Shown in pieces: positions 39,730-51,069 of a stretch of 64,000 nt of DNA. The translations under genes were made by a program, and so were the position numbers. The notes under the pieces were generated by a model that was given only the letters and a program-made list of their open reading frames with translations, had not been told where the DNA came from and searched no databases. Source of the DNA: Nocardioides sp. B-3 (lineage in GTDB: Bacteria > Actinomycetota > Actinomycetes > Propionibacteriales > Nocardioidaceae); the NCBI RefSeq assembly GCF_024703895.1, contig NZ_CP087968.1:2728001-2792000 (forward strand), given 5' to 3'. Position 1 is the first letter of the stretch, and every line of letters begins with the position of its first letter.

Positions 39730-40233
39730 GCGACCAGAAGACCGCCGTCCCGTCCGGTATCGACCGCGCGCAGTTCCGGGCTCGCCGTCGTCCTCGCGCT
39801 CGTCGGGGTCTACACGATCGTCGACGCCCGGGGGCTCAACGTCGGGTTCGGCGATCCGATCGGGCCACGTGTCTTCCCCTACGCGATCGGCACGGTCATG
39901 GTCGTGCTGGCGGTGCTGCTCGCCGTGGCCACGGCTCGTGGCGACGTACCGCAGGCGGAAGAGGGTGAGGACGTCGACCTCACCACCCCGGCCGACTGGC
40001 TCACGGTCGGCAAGCTCGTCGCGATCCCGGTGCTCAACATCCTGCTGGTGAACATCCTCGGCTGGGCCATCACCGGGGCGCTGCTCTTCGCCGGCTGCGC
40101 GTGGGCCCCGGGCTCGCGCACGCTCGTGCGCGACCTGATCGTCGGCGTGGTGCTGGCCGTGGGCAGCTGGTACTTCTTCTACGTCGGCCTCGGGGTGCCG
40201 CTCTCGCCGGGCATCCTCGACGGGATCCTGTGA
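39726..40233 (+). CDS. tctB: Tripartite tricarboxylate transporter small membrane subunit, TctB-like
   Basis: About 169 residues with four membrane segments: [58 protein letters not shown] and [20 protein letters not shown]. The [12 protein letters not shown] segment is the TctB signature. One frame break lies near 39780. GTG start overlapping the tctC stop. With TctA it forms the membrane part of the transporter. The acidic loop [14 protein letters not shown] between helices is probably cytoplasmic. Confidence 0.85.
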
Positions 40234-40240
40234 GGCCGCC

Positions 40241-41765
40241 GTGGACACCCTGAACCTCCTCCTCGACGGCTTCGCCAGCGCGCTGACGCTGGAGAACCTG
40301 CTCTACGCCGCCATCGGCGTGCTGCTCGGCACCTTCGTCGGCGTGCTGCCGGGCATCGGCCCGGCGATGGCGCTGGCCCTGCTGCTGCCGGTGACCTACG
40401 GGCTCGACGCCACCCGGGCGCTGATCATGTTCGCCGGCATCTACTACGGCGGGATGTACGGCGGGTCGACCACCTCGATCCTGCTGAACACGCCGGGTGA
40501 GTCGGCATCGGTGATGACGGCGATCGAGGGCAACAAGATGGCCAAGAAGGGACGGGCCGCGCAGGCCCTAGCGACCGCCGCCATCGGCTCGTTCATCGCC
40601 GGCACCATCGGCACCCTGCTCGTCGCCTTCTTCACGCCGTCCATCGCGACGTGGGCCGTCGAGATCGGTGCGCCGTCCTACTTCGCGATCATGCTGCTCT
40701 CGATGGTGCTGGTCAGCAGCGTGCTCGGTGCCTCCAAGCTCCGTGGCTTCATCGGCCTCGCGATCGGGCTGACCATCGGGCTGATCGGCCTCGACCCGTC
40801 GACGGCCCCGGGCCCGGCTGACGCGCGGCTTCCTCGAGCTGGCCAACGGCGTCGACATCGTCGTGGTCGCCGTCGGCGTCTTCGCCATCGGCGAGGCGCT
40901 GTGGACCGCGGCGCACCTGCGCCGCAGGCCGATCGACGTCATCCCGGTCGGGCGCCCCTTCATGGGTCGCGACGACTGGCGCCGCTCCCGGGCGCCATGG
41001 CTGCGCGGCACCGCCTTGGGCTTTCCGTTCGGCGCCCTGCCCGCCGGCGGTGCCGAGACGCCGACCTTCCTGTCCTACATCACCGAGCGCAAGCTCGCCG
41101 CCCGCCGCGGTGGCGCCGACGAGTTCGGTGAGGGCGCCATCGAGGGCGTCGCCGGGCCGGAGGCCGCCAACAACGCCAGCGCCGCCGGCATGTTCGTCCC
41201 GCTGCTGGCCCTCGGCCTGCCGGTGACGGCCACGGCGACGATCCTGCTCGCGGCGATGACGAAGTACGGCATCGTGCCCGGCCCGACACTCATGACAGAC
41301 CAGCCCGACCTGATCTGGACGCTGTTGGCGAGCCTGCTGATCGGCAACACCCTGCTGCTGGTGATCAACCTGCCGCTCGCGCCCCTCTGGGCCAAGCTGC
41401 TGCAGATCCCGCGCCCCCAGCTCTACGCCGGCATCCTCTTCTTCGCCTGCCTCGGCGCCTACAGCGTCGGCCAGAGCTCGTTCGACCTGCTCCTGCTGCT
41501 GCTCTTCGGCGGCCCGGGCTTCGCGATCCGGCGCTTCGGCATCCCGGTGCTGCCGCTGATCCTCGGCGTCATCCTCGGGCCGCTCATGGAGTTCAAGATG
41601 CGCGAGGCCCTCGACCTGTCCAACGGCGAGGTCAGCGGACTGTTCAACGAGCCGCTCGCGATCTTCGTCTACTTCCTCGTCGTCCCGGCCGTCGTCGTGC
41701 CGCTGCTCATCGCGCGGTTCCGGCCACCGGCGCTGCTCGAGCACCATGACCCGGAGGTCTCCTGA
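40241..41765 (+). CDS. tctA: Tripartite tricarboxylate transporter large permease, TctA-like (frameshift near 40815)
   Basis: About 508 residues. Signature pieces are [60 protein letters not shown] and, in the second half, [20 protein letters not shown]. These are the two glycine-rich repeats of the TctA family with about 12 membrane helices. It is the ion-driven channel that takes up the carboxylate from TctC. The only break is near 40815, where the frame resumes with [20 protein letters not shown]. Its TGA overlaps the ATG of the universal stress protein gene. Confidence 0.92.
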
Positions 41766-42151
41766 TGGCTGTCGTGATCGGCTTCATCCCGGACGAGTAC
41801 GGCGAGGCGGCGCTGACCGCAGGCCTCGAGGAGGCCCAGCGTCGCCGTACGGGCGTGGTGGTCGTCAACAGCACGCGCGGCGACTCGCTCATCGACAAGC
41901 GCTACCTCGGATCCTCGGGCCGGACGCTGCTCGACGAGCGGCTCGCGGCGAGCGGCGTCGACCACGAGGTGCGACAGACGATGGGCCGCGACGTCGCCGA
42001 GGAGATCCCGGCCGTCGCCGGCGAGATCCATGCCGACGCGATCGTCATCGGCATCCGGCACCGCACCCCGGTCGGCAAGCTGATCATGGGCAGCGTCGCC
42101 CAGCGCGTCATCATCGATGCCGCGTGCCCGGTGGTGGCGGTCAAGCCCTAG
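41765..42151 (+). CDS. Universal stress protein (UspA family)
   Basis: An intact 128-residue single-domain Usp. The start [20 protein letters not shown] and the ATP-binding signature [20 protein letters not shown] (G-2X-G-9X-G-S/T type) are present, ending CPVVAVKP. The TGATG overlap with tctA means it is made with the transporter, and a sensing or regulatory role for transport is likely but unproven. It converges with maf and the two coding regions overlap by 11 bp. Confidence 0.9.
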   Translation: MAVVIGFIPDEYGEAALTAGLEEAQRRRTGVVVVNSTRGDSLIDKRYLGSSGRTLLDERLAASGVDHEVRQTMGRDVAEEIPAVAGEIHADAIVIGIRHRTPVGKLIMGSVAQRVIIDAACPVVAVKP

Positions 42152-42753
42152 TCCCGGTCTCCCGCCACAGGTCGGTCCACTCGTGGCCGAGCTCGGCCAC
42201 CGTGTCGCGCACCAGCGGCAGGCTGACACCCACCACGTTGTGGTGGTCGCCCTCGATCCGCGTGACGAACGCGCCCCCGAGGCCGTCGACCGTGAAGGCA
42301 CCGGCCACGTGCAACGGCTCGCCGGTGGCGACGTAGGCGGCAATCTCCGCGTCACTCAGGTCGGCGAAGTGCACGATCGTGCTGGCTGTCGCGGCGGCCA
42401 CCCGGCCGGTAGCCGTGTCCGCGCAGGCAGTGCCCGGTCTGGAGCACGCCCGAGCTGCCGCGCATCTTCAGCCACCGGTCGACGGCGTCCTCGCGCGACT
42501 CGGGCTTGCCGAGCGCCTCGCCGCGCAGCTCCAGCACCGAGTCGCACCCCAGCACCAGTGCGTCCCGGGGCAGGTCGTCGCGCTCCGCGACGGCGGCGCA
42601 CTTGAGCTCGGCCAGCTGCAGCGCGAGCTCGGCCGGTGGCAACCCGTCGAGCTGGGACTCGTCGACGCCGCTGACGATCACCGTCGGGTCGACCCCCGCA
42701 CTTCGCAGCGTCGCGAGGCGGGCGGGGGAGGCGGAGGCGAGGACGAGCTGCAT
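42141..42753 (-). CDS. maf: Maf-family nucleoside triphosphate pyrophosphatase (frameshift near 42405)
   Basis: About 204 residues. The Maf signature [15 protein letters not shown] is at residues 7-21, followed by [38 protein letters not shown] and, after the frame break, [18 protein letters not shown] and [18 protein letters not shown]. Maf proteins hydrolyse non-canonical or standard nucleoside triphosphates and affect cell division. In actinobacteria maf commonly lies near accE and accD, as here. It is followed downstream by the converging usp gene, overlapping by 11 bp. Confidence 0.9.
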
Positions 42754-42793
42754 GGGACGACCCTAGGGGCTGAGCCCCGCTCGCCCCGGCAGC

Positions 42794-42839
42794 GGTGAGT
42801 GAGCCACATTCTGGGGACGGAAAATGTGGGTCAGTCACC
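42794..42839. repeat. Palindromic repeat A (17-bp arms, 12-nt loop), first copy of composite element
   Basis: Left arm GGTGAGTGAGCCACATT and right arm AATGTGGGTCAGTCACC pair at 15 of 17 positions around a 12-nt loop. A second palindrome (B) lies 29 bp away with the spacer containing GGCGCGTCCTC. The same A-spacer-B design recurs at 61457-61585. It lies between maf and the DUF885 gene. REP/BIME-like or terminator function is possible. Confidence 0.75.
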
Positions 42840-42868
42840 TCCGGTTGGCGCGTCCTCGTACGACTTGC

Positions 42869-42930
42869 CCGACAGCGGTGAACCACCCACATTCTGGAGC
42901 AGGAAAATGTGGCTGAGTCACCGCTGTCGG
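42869..42930. repeat. Palindromic repeat B (25-bp arms, 12-nt loop), first copy of composite element
   Basis: Arms at 42869-42893 and 42906-42930 pair at 22 of 25 positions, with outer arm CCGACAGCGGTGA and inner arm CCACATT, around the loop CTGGAGCAGGAA. The loop is nearly the same as that of repeat A (CTGGGGACGGAA). Together with A it makes a composite of about 137 bp. It sits 15 bp beyond the stop of the DUF885 gene, where it could also end transcription. Confidence 0.78.
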
Positions 42931-42944
42931 CGAAGCAGGCGAGG

Positions 42945-44625
42945 TCAGAGGCGGGCCAGCGCCGCCTTCAGCGGGTCGAGGCCCAGCGAGCCGAGGTCGA
43001 GGGCCGCGCGGTGGAAGGCCTTCAGGTCGAAGGCGTCGCCCCGGCGCTGCTGCACCTCGGCACGGGACTCGAGCCAGATGCGTTCGCCGACCTTGTACGA
43101 CGGAGCCTGACCCGGCAGGCCGAGGTAGCGCTTCACCTCGAACTGCAGCACCTCGTCGTCCATCCGGCAGTGGAGTCGCATGAACTCCAGCCCCAGCTCG
43201 GGCGTCCACGTCTCGCCGGGGTGGAACGCGGTGCCGTCGGCGCCGAGGGTGTTGTCGGCGGGGATCTCGAGCTCGAGGTGCATGCCGATGTCGACGATCA
43301 CCCGGGCGGCTCGCAGGGACTGGCCGTCGAGCATCCCGAGCTTGTCCGCCGGGTCGGCAAGATGCCCGAGCTCGTCCATCAGGCGTTCGGCGTAGAGCGC
43401 CCAACCCTCACCGTGGCCGCTGCACCAGCACATCAGCCGCTGCCAGCGGTTGAGGCTCTCCTTGCGGTAGGCCGTCTGGGCGACCTGCAGGTGATGGCCG
43501 GGGACGCCCTCGTGGAATACGGTCGTGACCTCGCGCCGGGGGTGGAAGTCCTCGATGCCGTCAGGCACGGACCACCACATGCGGCCGGGACGGGTGAAGT
43601 CCTCCGACGGGCCGGTGTAGTAGATGCCGCCGTCGTTGGTGGGGGCGAGCTTGCACTCGATGCGGCGGATCGGCTCGGGGATGTCGAAGTGCACGTCGGC
43701 CATCTCGGCGATGGTGCGGTCGGCGAGGTCCTGCATCCAGTCGCGGAACGTCTCGCGTCCCTTGATCACCCGGGTCGAGTCGGCCTCGAGGTGGGCGACG
43801 GCGCCGTCGACGGTCGAGCCGGGAAGGATCTTGTCGGCCGTCTCGGCCATCAGGTCGGAGAGGCGCTGGAGCTCGATCCAGCCCCGGGCGTAGGTCTCGT
43901 CGAGGTCGACCTCGGCGCCGAGGAAGTAGCGGCTGGCCAAGGCGTAGTGCTCGCGCCCGACCCCTTCCTTGTCGCGGCCCTGCGGCTCCAGCTCGTCGGA
44001 GAGGAACATCCCGAAGCTCGCGAAGGCGCGGCTCGCGGCCTTCGCGGCGTCCGCCAGCTCGGGTGCGTTGACCCGCTCGATCAGGCCCGCGAAGAAGTCG
44101 CCGCCCTCGCCTGTCTCGCCGGTCCAGCGGCGTACCTGCTCGGCGACCTCGGCATATTGCCGCGCCGCGACGACGTTGCCCTTGCGGGCCTCGTCGGAGA
44201 GCGTCACGCGCAGACCCCTCGACAGCGGCGGGCACGGCGGCCGGGCGCGCGCCGATGTTCGCGACCGCCTCGTCACCCTCGGTCGGCATCAGGTCGAAGA
44301 CCTCGCGGATCTCGTGCAGGCCGCTCCACAGCACCGACATCCGCGAGCGGCTCAGCCCGGCGGCCTCCAGCTCGAGCTCGAGGCGGTTGCGCTCCGGGAA
44401 CGAGTCGCGCGCGGCTGCCTCGCGGTCGTCGACCGGCGTGGCCGCCTCGACGGCCTCGACGGCTGCGCGCACCAGCGCGATCCGCTCGTCGTAGCCGGCC
44501 GGCGACAGGTCGGTCAGTCGGTCGTCATGGCCCGCGACACCGATGGCGGTCGCCGCGATCGGGTCGAGGGACGCATAGTCCTCGACGAACTGGTCACACA
44601 GGGCATCAATGGTCCGTTCGGTCAC
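42945..44625 (-). CDS. DUF885-family metallopeptidase-like protein (frameshift near 44230)
   Basis: About 560 residues. The zinc-peptidase-like motif HEGVPGHHLQVAQTAY is present, with MCWCSGHGEGWALYAERLMD downstream; HEGxPGHH is diagnostic of DUF885. Other conserved parts are MSVLWSGLHEIREVFDLMP, IRRIECKLAPTNDGGIYYTG and LQFEVKRYLGLPGQAPSYKV. DUF885 proteins are thought to be zinc carboxypeptidases or dipeptidases, but few have been characterised. The GTG at 44625 starts VTERTIDALCDQFVEDY; an alternative start is 44637. No signal peptide, so it is cytosolic. Confidence 0.87.
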
Positions 44626-44671
44626 GGCACCACCCAACCACTCGCCGCCGACATCGGCGAACGAGATGTGC

Positions 44672-44892
44672 TCAGCGCGGCAGGCTGCTGGCGCGCCAGC
44701 CGCCGGGGCCGTGCGCGAGGGGCGTGCGCACGCGTCGCGCGGGCTGAGACCACTCGGGCGTACGGCGTGGAGCCGGCGCGCCCGTCGACGACCCGAGCGC
44801 CGAGAAGACCGCCACGAGCGCGGCGATCTCCTCGGGGGTCGCGTCGGTGTTGACGACCTTCAGCAGCGGGGCGTCGGGCTTGTCGGCAGTCA

Positions 44893-44893
<1 letters not shown>
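44672..44893 (-). CDS. accE: Acyl-CoA carboxylase epsilon subunit
   Basis: An intact 73-residue protein. [20 protein letters not shown] is the conserved epsilon-subunit core and [19 protein letters not shown] is the C-terminal conserved part. In mycobacteria and streptomycetes this small subunit strengthens the alpha-beta carboxylase complex. The start ATG overlaps the accD stop in an ATGA. The other partner is the alpha subunit at 30247-32034. Confidence 0.88.
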
Positions 44894-46530
<1,637 letters not shown>

Positions 46531-46571
46531 TGCAGTGGCCTCCTGTGGTCTCCTGCGCCAATCTAGTGCCC

Positions 46572-47370
46572 ATGACTTCCGTCCCCGCACCGCGCCCAGC
46601 CCTCGATCCCGAGCGCATCGCCACCCCCCGGGGGTGGCGGGTCGAGATCACCGACGCCTCGCCCTCCACCAACGCCGTCGTCGCCGAACGTGCTCGTGCG
46701 GGTGAGGACGAGGGCCCGGTGGTCGTCACCGAGCACCAGACCGCGGGCCGGGGCCGCCTCGACCGGGTGTGGGAGACACCCGCTCGGAGCTCGCTGACCT
46801 TCTCGGTGCTGCTGCGACCCGACGTCCCGGCGCAGGACTGGCCGTGGCTGCCGCTGCTCACCGGCTACGCCGTCCGGGCCGCACTCGCCGACCGGTTGCC
46901 GGACATCGCGCTGAAGTGGCCCAACGACGTCCCGGGTCGAGGAGCGCAAGGTCGCCGGGATCCCGGTCGAGCGCATCGACACCCCAGCCGGCCCCGCCGC
47001 CGTCGTCGGGATCGGGATCAACGTGTCGCAGTCGCTCGAGGAGCTCCCGGTCGCCCCGGCCACCTCCGTCGAGCTCGAGACCGGCGAACCCGTGGACCGG
47101 ACCAGCCTGCTCGGCCGGGTGCTCGGCTCCCTGCACGGACTGCAGGGCCTGCTCCACGACCCGGAGGCACTGCGGACGGCGTACGCCGACGTGTGCTCGA
47201 CCATCGGCCGCGAGGTCGACATCCACCTGCCCGGGGGCCCGGACGGTCAGCAGGTCCGCCGGGGGAGGCCCTCGACATCGACGCCCGCGGCGCCCCCGGT
47301 CGTGAGCTCGGGCGACGGGACCTTCACCGTCGGAGCCGGAGATGTGATTCACGTGCGCCCGCAGCAGTGA
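46572..47370 (+). CDS. birA: Biotin-[acetyl-CoA-carboxylase] ligase
   Basis: About 266 residues. Motifs are [36 protein letters not shown] (the GRGR biotinyl-AMP site) and ALKWPNDV (KWPND). [10 protein letters not shown] follows after a break near 46935. A scrambled stretch at 47255-47305 hides a strand of the C-terminal domain, which ends [19 protein letters not shown]. There is no N-terminal helix-turn-helix, so it is a monofunctional ligase and not a repressor. It is transcribed away from accD with a 41-bp gap, a promoter arrangement shared across actinobacteria. Confidence 0.92.
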
Positions 47371-47382
47371 CATGATCGGTGC

Positions 47383-47886
47383 GTGGCCTACCCGACCAAG
47401 CTCCTCAACGACGGTGAGCACGTCGTCATCTCGACCCGCACCCACCCGAAGGCGCTGATCGGCCCGGCGATGATCCTGATCGTCGTCGTCGCTGCCGTGC
47501 TGACGCTGGCGAACATGACCGACTCGACCGTGCTGGGCGCGATCGCCGGTGCTGTCTCGGCCGGCATCGTCGTGTGGTTCGTGCTGCGGCCCTTCATCGA
47601 CTGGCTCACCACCACCTACACGTTCACCAACCGCCGCTTCATCAAGCGCTCGGGCCTGATCGCGAAGGAGGGCCGCACGATCCCGCTCAACCGGATCAGC
47701 GGCGTCGACTTCGAGATCGGCGTGATCGACCGGATCTTCGGCTGCGGCACGCTGATCGTCTCTGACGCGAGCACCAACGGACGCGTGCTGCTCGACGACA
47801 TCCCACATGTGGAGCAGGTTCAGCTCAAGGTCGCGGAGGAGCTCCATGCCCCGGCGGGCGGCGACCGGTCTGACGATGGCACGTGA
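47383..47886 (+). CDS. PH-like (bPH2/DUF304) domain membrane protein
   Basis: An intact 167-residue protein with a GTG start. Two membrane helices, ALIGPAMILIVVVAAVLTLA and ILGAIAG-like VLGAIAGAVSAGIVVWFVL, precede a soluble bacterial PH domain with TTYTFTNRRFIKRSGLIAKE, IPLNRISGVDFEIGVIDRI and FGCGTLIVSDASTNG. YTFTNRRFI is the conserved start of the PH fold. The function is unknown; mycobacteria have a similar gene beside birA (Rv3278c). The 3' end overlaps the start of the cyclase gene by 11 bp. Confidence 0.87.
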   Translation: MAYPTKLLNDGEHVVISTRTHPKALIGPAMILIVVVAAVLTLANMTDSTVLGAIAGAVSAGIVVWFVLRPFIDWLTTTYTFTNRRFIKRSGLIAKEGRTIPLNRISGVDFEIGVIDRIFGCGTLIVSDASTNGRVLLDDIPHVEQVQLKVAEELHAPAGGDRSDDGT

Positions 47887-48895
47887 GGGGCGGCGTCCCT
47901 CCTCGGACAAGTCCGCCGAGGCGGAGCTGAGCGTGCCCGAACGACTCGACCTCGCCGTGCTCGGCGAGGCCCCGACGCTGAACGCCGCCGAGGTGGCGGC
48001 CGAGACCGGGGTGACCATCGACCGGGCCCGCCGCCTCTGGCGAGCCCTCGGGTTCCCGGAGATGGGCGCGGAGCGCGCCTTCAGCTCGGTCGACGTCCGT
48101 GCCGTCTCGTCGGTGATGTCGATCATCGACTCCGGCAGCGTCGACTTCGACATGGCCCTCAACCTCACCCGCGGAGCCGGCCAGACGATGGCCCGGCTCG
48201 CCGACTGGGAGGTCTCGACCCTCGCCAACCGGGTCGAGGAGCTGGAGGCCGGTGAAGAGGCGACGGGCTCGCGGGTCGGCTCCGCCCTCCGGCTCATCGA
48301 CGAGCTCAGCGGCCCCTTCGAGGAGATGCTCGTCTACACGTGGCGACGCCACCTCGCGGCGGCCGTGGCCCGGATGGAGGCGATGGGCGCCGCCCACGAC
48401 GACCTCCACACCATCGACGTCACCGTCGGCTTCGCCGACCCGGTGTCCTTCACGGCCCTGTCCAACCAGCTCGACCGCGAGCAGATCGGCGACCTCGTCG
48501 AGAAGTTCGAGACCCGCTGCCGGGACGTCGTCAGCGTCCACGGCGGTCGGATCATCAAGAGCCTCGGCGACTCGGTGCTCTTCGTCCTCAACGACCCCGT
48601 CCCCGCGATCGAGGTCGCCGAGGGGATCATCAACGTCATCGGCCGCGACCCGCGGATGCCCGACGTGCGCGTCGGGCTGGCTTCCGGCCCGGTCGTCCCG
48701 CGGCTGGGCGACGTGTTCGGCCCTCCGGTCAACCTCGCGTCACGCCTGACGGCCGTGGCGCGTCGCAACCGGCTGATCATCGACCGGGCGACGGCCGACC
48801 TGCTGCCCGAGGACGACTTCGAGTCCCGCCGGCTCCCGGCCCGTCCGGTGCGTGGCTTCGGGCTGGTCGAACCCGTCGCCGTACGCCGCCGCTGA
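47876..48895 (+). CDS. Class III adenylate/guanylate cyclase with N-terminal helical domain
   Basis: An intact 339-residue protein. The catalytic domain occupies the C-terminal part: VTVGFADPVSFTALS holds the first metal Asp, GGRIIKSLGDSVLFVLND the substrate Lys and second metal Asp, and RVGLASGPVVPRLGDVFGPP with VNLASRLTAVARR the Asn/Arg transition-state region. The N-terminal 140 residues have APTLNAAEVAAETGVTIDRA and LWRALGFPEMGAERAFSS, like the HTH-type sensor part of actinobacterial cyclases with pH or fatty-acid sensing. ATG 47876 overlaps the PH-domain gene. It probably makes cAMP; the cellular signal is unknown. Confidence 0.88.
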   Translation: MAREGRRPSSDKSAEAELSVPERLDLAVLGEAPTLNAAEVAAETGVTIDRARRLWRALGFPEMGAERAFSSVDVRAVSSVMSIIDSGSVDFDMALNLTRGAGQTMARLADWEVSTLANRVEELEAGEEATGSRVGSALRLIDELSGPFEEMLVYTWRRHLAAAVARMEAMGAAHDDLHTIDVTVGFADPVSFTALSNQLDREQIGDLVEKFETRCRDVVSVHGGRIIKSLGDSVLFVLNDPVPAIEVAEGIINVIGRDPRMPDVRVGLASGPVVPRLGDVFGPPVNLASRLTAVARRNRLIIDRATADLLPEDDFESRRLPARPVRGFGLVEPVAVRRR

Positions 48896-48998
48896 GCGCG
48901 CGCCGCGATCGCGGACGTGCTCCGGCCCGGTCTGGACCAGTCCTCCGACTTTCGTCGAACGCGCAGCGCGCCGGGTCGCCCGTTCCTACGTTGTCCCG

Positions 48999-49333
48999 GT
49001 GCTGTCCGTTCAGGATGTTCTGGTGGACCCGCACGCTCGACGGGTTTGGCGGGGGAACGGGAGCTCGAGCTCTCGCGCAAGGAATTCGACCTCCTGCTGG
49101 CGCTGATGAGCCGTGCGGGCGATGTGGTGACCCGTGCCGAGCTCATGCTCGAGGTCTGGAACACCAACTTCTGGTCCTCGTCCAAGACGATCGACGTCCA
49201 CACGGGCTGGCTCCGTCGCAAGCTCGGCGACGACCCGCGCTCGCCGGCGCTGATCACCACCGTCCGCGGCGTCGGCCTCCGGTTCGAGGACGGCTCGAAT
49301 GCCGCGGAGTCGACCGGAGAGTCACTGCCCTAG
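48999..49333 (+). CDS. Stand-alone winged-helix DNA-binding protein, OmpR/PhoB C-terminal type
   Basis: About 111 residues with one break near 49055. LSVQDVLVDPHARRVWRG starts the domain, then ELELSRKEFDLLLALMSRAG, TRAELMLEVWNTNFWSSSKT and IDVHTGWLRRKLGDDPRSPA, ending TTVRGVGLRFEDG. This is the OmpR-type effector domain. No receiver domain lies upstream; the gap to the cyclase gene is only 103 bp, so the domain is orphan rather than truncated by a distant break. GTG 48999 is the likely start but the ribosome site is weak. Target unknown. Confidence 0.78.
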
Positions 49334-49343
49334 GGTTCAGGGC

Positions 49344-50502
49344 GTGTCAGAACGCGCACCGACCCTTGCCGTGATCGGCGGCGGCCAGCTCGCCCGGATG
49401 ATGGCGCAGCCCGCGATCGCACTCGGGCTGCCGCTCCGGCTCCTCGCCGAGGCCCCCGGTGTCTCCGCTGCCCGGGTGATCCCCGACCAGCTCGTCGGCG
49501 ACTACACCGACTCGGCCACGCTGCGCGCGGTCACGGCCGGGTGCCCGGTCGTCACCTTCGACCACGAGCACGTCCCGACCGACCACCTGCACGCACTCGA
49601 GGCCGACGGCATCGCCGTGCGACCCGGGCCGGGCGCCCTCGTGCACGCCCGGGACAAGGCCGTCATGCGGGCCCGCCCGGCCGAGCTCGACGTGCCGTGC
49701 CCGCGCAACGCCGTCGTCGCGACCTCGGCCGACGTCGAGGCCTTCGGGCTGCCGTGCGTGCTGAAGACGACCCGCGGTGGCTACGACGGAAAGGGCGTCT
49801 GGGTGGTTCGCGACCTTGCGGAGTCGGACGCCGCGTTCGCGGCCGCAGAGGCCGCCGGTGTGCAGATCCCGGCCGAGGAGCTCGTCGACTTCCGCCGCGA
49901 GCTGTCCGCGCTGGTGGCACGCTCGCCGAGCGGTCAGGCTGCGGCGTACCCGGTCGTCGCCTCCACCCAGCTCGACGGCATCTGTCACGAGGTCATCGCC
50001 CCGGCGCCGGACCTGTCGCCCGCACTGGCCGGTCAGGCGCAGGAGATCGCCCTGCGCATCGCCGGTGCGCTCGACGTCACGGGCATCCCGGCCGTCGAGC
50101 TCTTCGAGACTGCCGACGGTCGCATCCCGGTCAACGAGCTGGCGATGCGCCCCCACAACACCGGCCACTGGACCCGGGACGGCGCCGTGACGTCCCAGTT
50201 CGAGAATCATCTGCGCGCGGTCATGGACCTCCCGTTGGGTTCGCCCGCCCCGCGGTCTCGCTGGACGGTGATGGTGAACATCCCGGGTGGACCCACCGAC
50301 AGTGGGCATCTCTACGACGGGCTGCCGCACGCGATGGCCCGCGATCCGCACCTGCGCGTACACCTCTACGGCAAGGACCTGCGCCCCGGCCGCAAGGTGG
50401 GACACGTCAATGCGTACGGCGACGACCTCGATGATTGCCTCGGAGCGGGCGCGGCACGCGGCCGCGTGGTTCCGCGGAGACCTAGGAGAGACCAGTGACT
50501 AG
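49344..50502 (+). CDS. purK: 5-(carboxyamino)imidazole ribonucleotide synthase
   Basis: About 385 residues. Motifs are [56 protein letters not shown] (ATP-grasp loop) and [20 protein letters not shown] followed by GHWTRDG. It converts AIR to N5-CAIR with ATP and bicarbonate in purine synthesis. A break near 50440 hides the true end, which in the other frame is [16 protein letters not shown]. The GTG start is just after the winged-helix gene, and purE overlaps its 3' end by 8 bp. Confidence 0.94.
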
Positions 50503-51032
50503 CAGCGCCATCAGTTCTGGGCCGAGCGTCGGCATCGTGATGGGCTCGGACTCCGACTGGCCGGTGATGCAGGCGGCCGCCGAGGTCCTCGACGAGTTCG
50601 GCATCACGTGGGAGGCCGACGTGCAGTCCGCCCACCGGATGCCGCAGGAGATGCTCGACTACGGCAAGGGTGCCCACGGTCGCGGGCTGAAGGTCCTGAT
50701 CGCGGGCGCCGGCGGTGCCGCGGCGCTGCCCGGCATGCTCGCCTCGGTGACGCCGCTGCCGGTCATCGGCGTGCCCGTGCCACTGAAGTACCTCGACGGC
50801 CTCGACTCGCTGATGTCCATCGTGCAGATGCCCGCGGGCATCCCCGTCGCCACCGTGGCGATCGGCAACGCGCGCAACGCGGGCATCCTCGCCGCCCGGA
50901 TCCTCGGCACCGCCGACGAGGTGCTCCAGCGCAAGCTCGTCGAGTTCGAGGCGTCCCCCGGTCGAGACGGCCCGTGCCAAGGGGCAGGTCGTGCGCGACG
51001 CATCGCGCGGCCCCCGCAAGGTCGGCTTCTGA
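50495..51032 (+). CDS. purE: N5-carboxyaminoimidazole ribonucleotide mutase
   Basis: About 178 residues. [40 protein letters not shown] and [20 protein letters not shown] contain the conserved GSDSD and SAHR residues of PurE. The C-terminus is shifted near 50960; in the corrected frame it reads [20 protein letters not shown]. The enzyme moves the carboxyl group of N5-CAIR to C4, acting after PurK. GTG start overlapping purK, so both are produced together. Confidence 0.94.
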
Positions 51033-51069
51033 CGGCAACCAGCGCCTCCCTGCGGGCGTCAGACGCTGT

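Noticed and set aside
42794..42930. Possible CRISPR array
   Set aside because: Only two palindromic units with a 29-bp linker, no repeated spacers of constant length, and no cas genes.
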